NCBI GenBank assembly: GCA_937146805.1
Contig: CAKZRR010000032.1
Coordinates: forward strand, 1 to 64,000
Direction: 5' to 3'
Length of the DNA stretch: 64,000 nt
Source: an uncultured Owenweeksia sp.
GTDB taxonomy: Bacteria; Bacteroidota; Bacteroidia; Flavobacteriales; Schleiferiaceae
In this document: piece by piece, positions 61,201 to 64,000 of the stretch
Numbering within the stretch: position 1 is the stretch's first letter
How the letters are laid out: each line of letters begins with the position of its first letter
Notes under the pieces: generated by a model
Databases searched by the model: none
The model's input: the letters and a program-made list of their open reading frames with translations, nothing else
Told to the model about the DNA's origin: nothing
Translations under genes and position numbers: made by a program

Positions 61201-63153
61201 ATGGGAACGAGGAGGATTTTAGGAATAGTAGTTTTTGCGGTGCTTTGTAGCGTTAGCGCTTGGAGCCAGCCCGAGTTGGGTGAGTGCGATCAAACGGTAG
61301 ATGAAATGGCGGCCAGCCAATTGCCAAAGGCACTTAAAAATTGGCGCGCCAAAAATTACCGCGAAGCAGAGCGCTACCTCAAAAAGGCGGTAGATATGGA
61401 TCCTAATTATGCCGATGCGCTTTACCTTTTGGGAGATTTGTATGTTAAAAAAGGCATGATAGATAAGGCTGAAGGGTTATGGCTGAAGCTTTTAGAAGTA
61501 TGCCCAGAGTACATGGCGGAGGTAAAGTATTATGTGGGTGTAATTTTGCTCGAAAATGGGGAACGTGAACAAGCCATTGCTTTGTTTGAGTCCTTTTTAA
61601 AGGACCCCTCGCGAGACAGGGGGTATGATAAAGAATGTAGAGCAGCCTTGCGCGAGGCGCGTTTAAAAAATGATTTACTCACCAATCAGGTGGAGTTTAA
61701 CCCCGTGCCCTTGCGCCCTTTGTGTACGCAAGAGGATGAATATTTAGCTACCATCTCACCCGATCAACAAACCATTTATTTTACCCGAAAAGCCAAAGAA
61801 GTAAACCTAAAAGATGGGCCAGCTGTGCGAATTAAGATGGTGGAACGATTTACTAAAAGCACGCGAAATGACAACGGTAGCTTTGGGGTAGGAGAATTGA
61901 TGCCTTCGCCTTTTAATGAAAGCTTTAATGAGGGAGGCCCAAGTATTACAGGCGATAATTGCGAATTGTATTTTACCGTTTGTACGGATATAAAGGGCTA
62001 CACCAATTGCGATGTATATTATTGTGATAGAGATGCATACGGTTATTGGACAACCCCCAGAAGTGTGGGCGATCATATCAACTTAAGAGATGCTTGGGAA
62101 AGTCAACCTACGGTAAGTGCCAATGGCGATGAGTTGTATTTTGTAAGCAATCGGAAAGGCGGTATAGGTGGTTTAGATATTTATAAATGTACCCGTTTGC
62201 CTAATGGCAGATGGAGTAAACCGAAAAATTTAGGTAGGGATGTAAACACTCGCGAAAACGAAAAAACACCTTTTATTCACCCCGATGGTCAAAGCCTGTA
62301 CATTGCCTCTAATGGTATAGAAGGCTTGGGGGAATATGATTTATGGATGTATCAAAAGGAAACTGACAGCACTTGGATGCCGCCTGAAAATGCTGGTTAT
62401 CCCATGAATGACAATAAAAACAATATAGGCTTAATGGTGAGTCTTAATGGCCAAAACGGCTATATGGCCTCCAAAAAATTTAAACCATTAAATGGTTACG
62501 ATCTTTTCACCTTCCCGTTGCCCGAACGCATTAAACCACAGCCAGTGGTATTGGTTACCGGGAGGTTGTTAAAAGATGATTTGAACCCAGCGGAAGGGGT
62601 AAAATTGGTACTTAAAAATTTATCCAGCGGAGGCATGGATACTTTGGGGGTAAACCAAGCTACCGGTAATTATGCGCGTGCCTTAGCTGCCAATGACAAC
62701 GAGGAGTTTTTACTTTACTTGAGCCACCCTAACTATGCATTTAGCAGCGTGTATATTACTAAAATGCAGGCAGATGAATACGGTGTGGTTGAGAGTAAAA
62801 TACGTGCTTTGGAGCTGGGTATGGATAAATCTTTTGCGATAAACGATGTGGTTTTTGGCCCGGGACAAGCTTACTTAAATGCGGCTAGTGTAAGGGCATT
62901 AAATGCTTTTGCCACGTATTTAATTAAAAACCCCGATATGAAAATAGAGATAGAAAGCCATAGCAGTCCGAGCGAAGGGGGAGATGCGAAATCTATTTCA
63001 AAGGAGCGTGCAAAGTCGGTGTACAATCACTTGCAATCGGTGGGTGTACCATCATCTCAAATAACATTTAAGGGCTATGGAGCCAGCCGTCCTTTGGTGT
63101 TAAAAGAAGGCGAAGAAGGAAGTCAGCAGCGTATTTCGTATCGATTACGATAA
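61201..63153 (+). CDS. TPR + PD40 propeller + OmpA-like C-terminal domain protein (PorE-like architecture)
   Basis: YREAERYLKKAVDMDPNYADALYLLGDLYVKKG (TPR); several SxDGxxLYxxSN repeats (PD40); MKIEIESHSSPSEGGDAKSISKERAKSVYNHLQSVGV (OmpA). Confidence 0.85.
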   Translation: MGTRRILGIVVFAVLCSVSAWSQPELGECDQTVDEMAASQLPKALKNWRAKNYREAERYLKKAVDMDPNYADALYLLGDLYVKKGMIDKAEGLWLKLLEVCPEYMAEVKYYVGVILLENGEREQAIALFESFLKDPSRDRGYDKECRAALREARLKNDLLTNQVEFNPVPLRPLCTQEDEYLATISPDQQTIYFTRKAKEVNLKDGPAVRIKMVERFTKSTRNDNGSFGVGELMPSPFNESFNEGGPSITGDNCELYFTVCTDIKGYTNCDVYYCDRDAYGYWTTPRSVGDHINLRDAWESQPTVSANGDELYFVSNRKGGIGGLDIYKCTRLPNGRWSKPKNLGRDVNTRENEKTPFIHPDGQSLYIASNGIEGLGEYDLWMYQKETDSTWMPPENAGYPMNDNKNNIGLMVSLNGQNGYMASKKFKPLNGYDLFTFPLPERIKPQPVVLVTGRLLKDDLNPAEGVKLVLKNLSSGGMDTLGVNQATGNYARALAANDNEEFLLYLSHPNYAFSSVYITKMQADEYGVVESKIRALELGMDKSFAINDVVFGPGQAYLNAASVRALNAFATYLIKNPDMKIEIESHSSPSEGGDAKSISKERAKSVYNHLQSVGVPSSQITFKGYGASRPLVLKEGEEGSQQRISYRLR

Positions 63154-63384
63154 GTAGAGCTTGGGCAGTATGCCTTTAGAAATGCCAATACGTTTGTAGC
63201 AAATGAGCGCCTCGGTTTTGGTGGTAGATTCTAGTTTTCGGTGGACTAGCAGAATTCCAAAAAAGTACTTATTTACGGTTACTACGTAGCGGTTACCGTT
63301 TTGCACGAAAACTTTAATGGAGTGGTGATTGGCTTTGGCTTTTTGCAAAATCACAAAGCCGCGAGGTAATTTAGGTTGAGTCAT
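63145..63384 (-). CDS. Small conserved hypothetical protein
   Basis: MTQPKLPRGFVILQKAKANHHSIKVFVQNGNRYVV; follows the rplS terminator; 3' end overlaps the OmpA gene. Confidence 0.5.
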   Translation of the reverse strand: MTQPKLPRGFVILQKAKANHHSIKVFVQNGNRYVVTVNKYFFGILLVHRKLESTTKTEALICYKRIGISKGILPKLYLS

Positions 63385-63387
63385 AGT

Positions 63388-63419
63388 CAAAAAAAAAAGT
63401 CGCTACAAATGAGCGACTT
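63388..63419 (-). terminator. Terminator of rplS
   Basis: AAGTCGCT-ACAAATG-AGCGACTT with an A-run on plus (T-run on minus). Confidence 0.85.
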
Positions 63420-63441
63420 CTTTATTATCCGAAAATGAACC

Positions 63442-63789
63442 TTACATTCTCCTTTCTTTAATTCTTGCGGCTTTACCGGTAAGCTCTCGCTGATAAAAGA
63501 TACGTGCTCTACGCACTTTACCTTTTTTATTGATTTCAATTTTTTCGATTGCTGGCAAGTTTACTGGGAAAATACGCTCAACGCCTACGTTACCAGAAAT
63601 TTTACGAATAGTAAAAGTTTCGGTAGGGCCTGAACCTCTTCTTTGCAATACTACACCACGGAAAAACTGTGTACGTTCCTTAGTTCCTTCCTTAATTTTG
63701 TAATACACGGTAATAGTATCACCGGCACCAAATTCTGGAAATTCTTTGCGAGCTACGTACTCTTCGTTTACAAATTTTAATAAATCCAT
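63442..63789 (-). CDS. rplS: 50S ribosomal protein L19
   Basis: [59 protein letters not shown]. Confidence 0.97.
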   Translation of the reverse strand: MDLLKFVNEEYVARKEFPEFGAGDTITVYYKIKEGTKERTQFFRGVVLQRRGSGPTETFTIRKISGNVGVERIFPVNLPAIEKIEINKKGKVRRARIFYQRELTGKAARIKERRM

Positions 63790-64000
63790 CTTAAATAAAA
63801 ATATAATTTGCCAAAAGCCAACATTCGCAATTTTTGCCAGAGGTTGAATTTCAGTTGCTTAGCTCTTAGTTTAATAAATAACTAAGCAGGCCGCAATATT
63901 ACGCTAAATGTTTGGAACTTAGAATGCTTGAAAAGCAAATTTTAAAAATAGATCGCCTAAATTGAGTGTGGATCTTCATCAATCGGTTAATGTTGCCTTT

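Overview
This 64 kb window looks like a composite of DNA from at least two different lineages. About 1-21,090 is Alteromonas-like gammaproteobacterial sequence: cmk/aroA/serC/gyrA, ubiG, nrdA/nrdB/yfaE, an SDR, an OYE-family oxidoreductase, two GGDEF proteins, an EamA transporter, purC and bamC. At about 21,090 bamC is cut off before its start and signal peptide, directly against a broken ORF of Bacteroidetes character. At about 21,850 a second break fuses the N-terminal part of an SDR-type epimerase in frame to the C-terminus of RNA polymerase beta'. From about 21,850 to the end the sequence is coherent marine Bacteroidetes/Flavobacteriia-like DNA: rpoC-DUF3467, duplicated lipoprotein + LruC-domain modules, blaI/blaR1, surE, lpxB, lhgO, a cytochrome/YceI/beta-barrel cluster, a sigma54-like regulator, murQ, rsmB, a fused 2-oxoacid dehydrogenase E1, hutG/hutI, aroC, an AsmA-like protein, a PorE-like OmpA protein and rplS. 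No CRISPR array, rRNA, tRNA or prophage was recognised. The strongest observations are: (1) the two junctions; (2) two tandem pairs of NrdR-box-like palindromes upstream of nrdA, both with exact 32-bp spacing; (3) a ~2 kb tandem duplication of a lipoprotein/LruC module with a triplicated terminator; (4) tandem palindromic operators abutting a Bacteroidetes-type -7 box upstream of blaI; (5) a compact cluster with two CX4CH cytochrome-like lipoproteins; (6) an NtrC-like regulator lacking the GAFTGA loop and the receiver acidic pocket; (7) two probable disrupted genes. All functional assignments come from reading protein motifs by eye. No database search was run.
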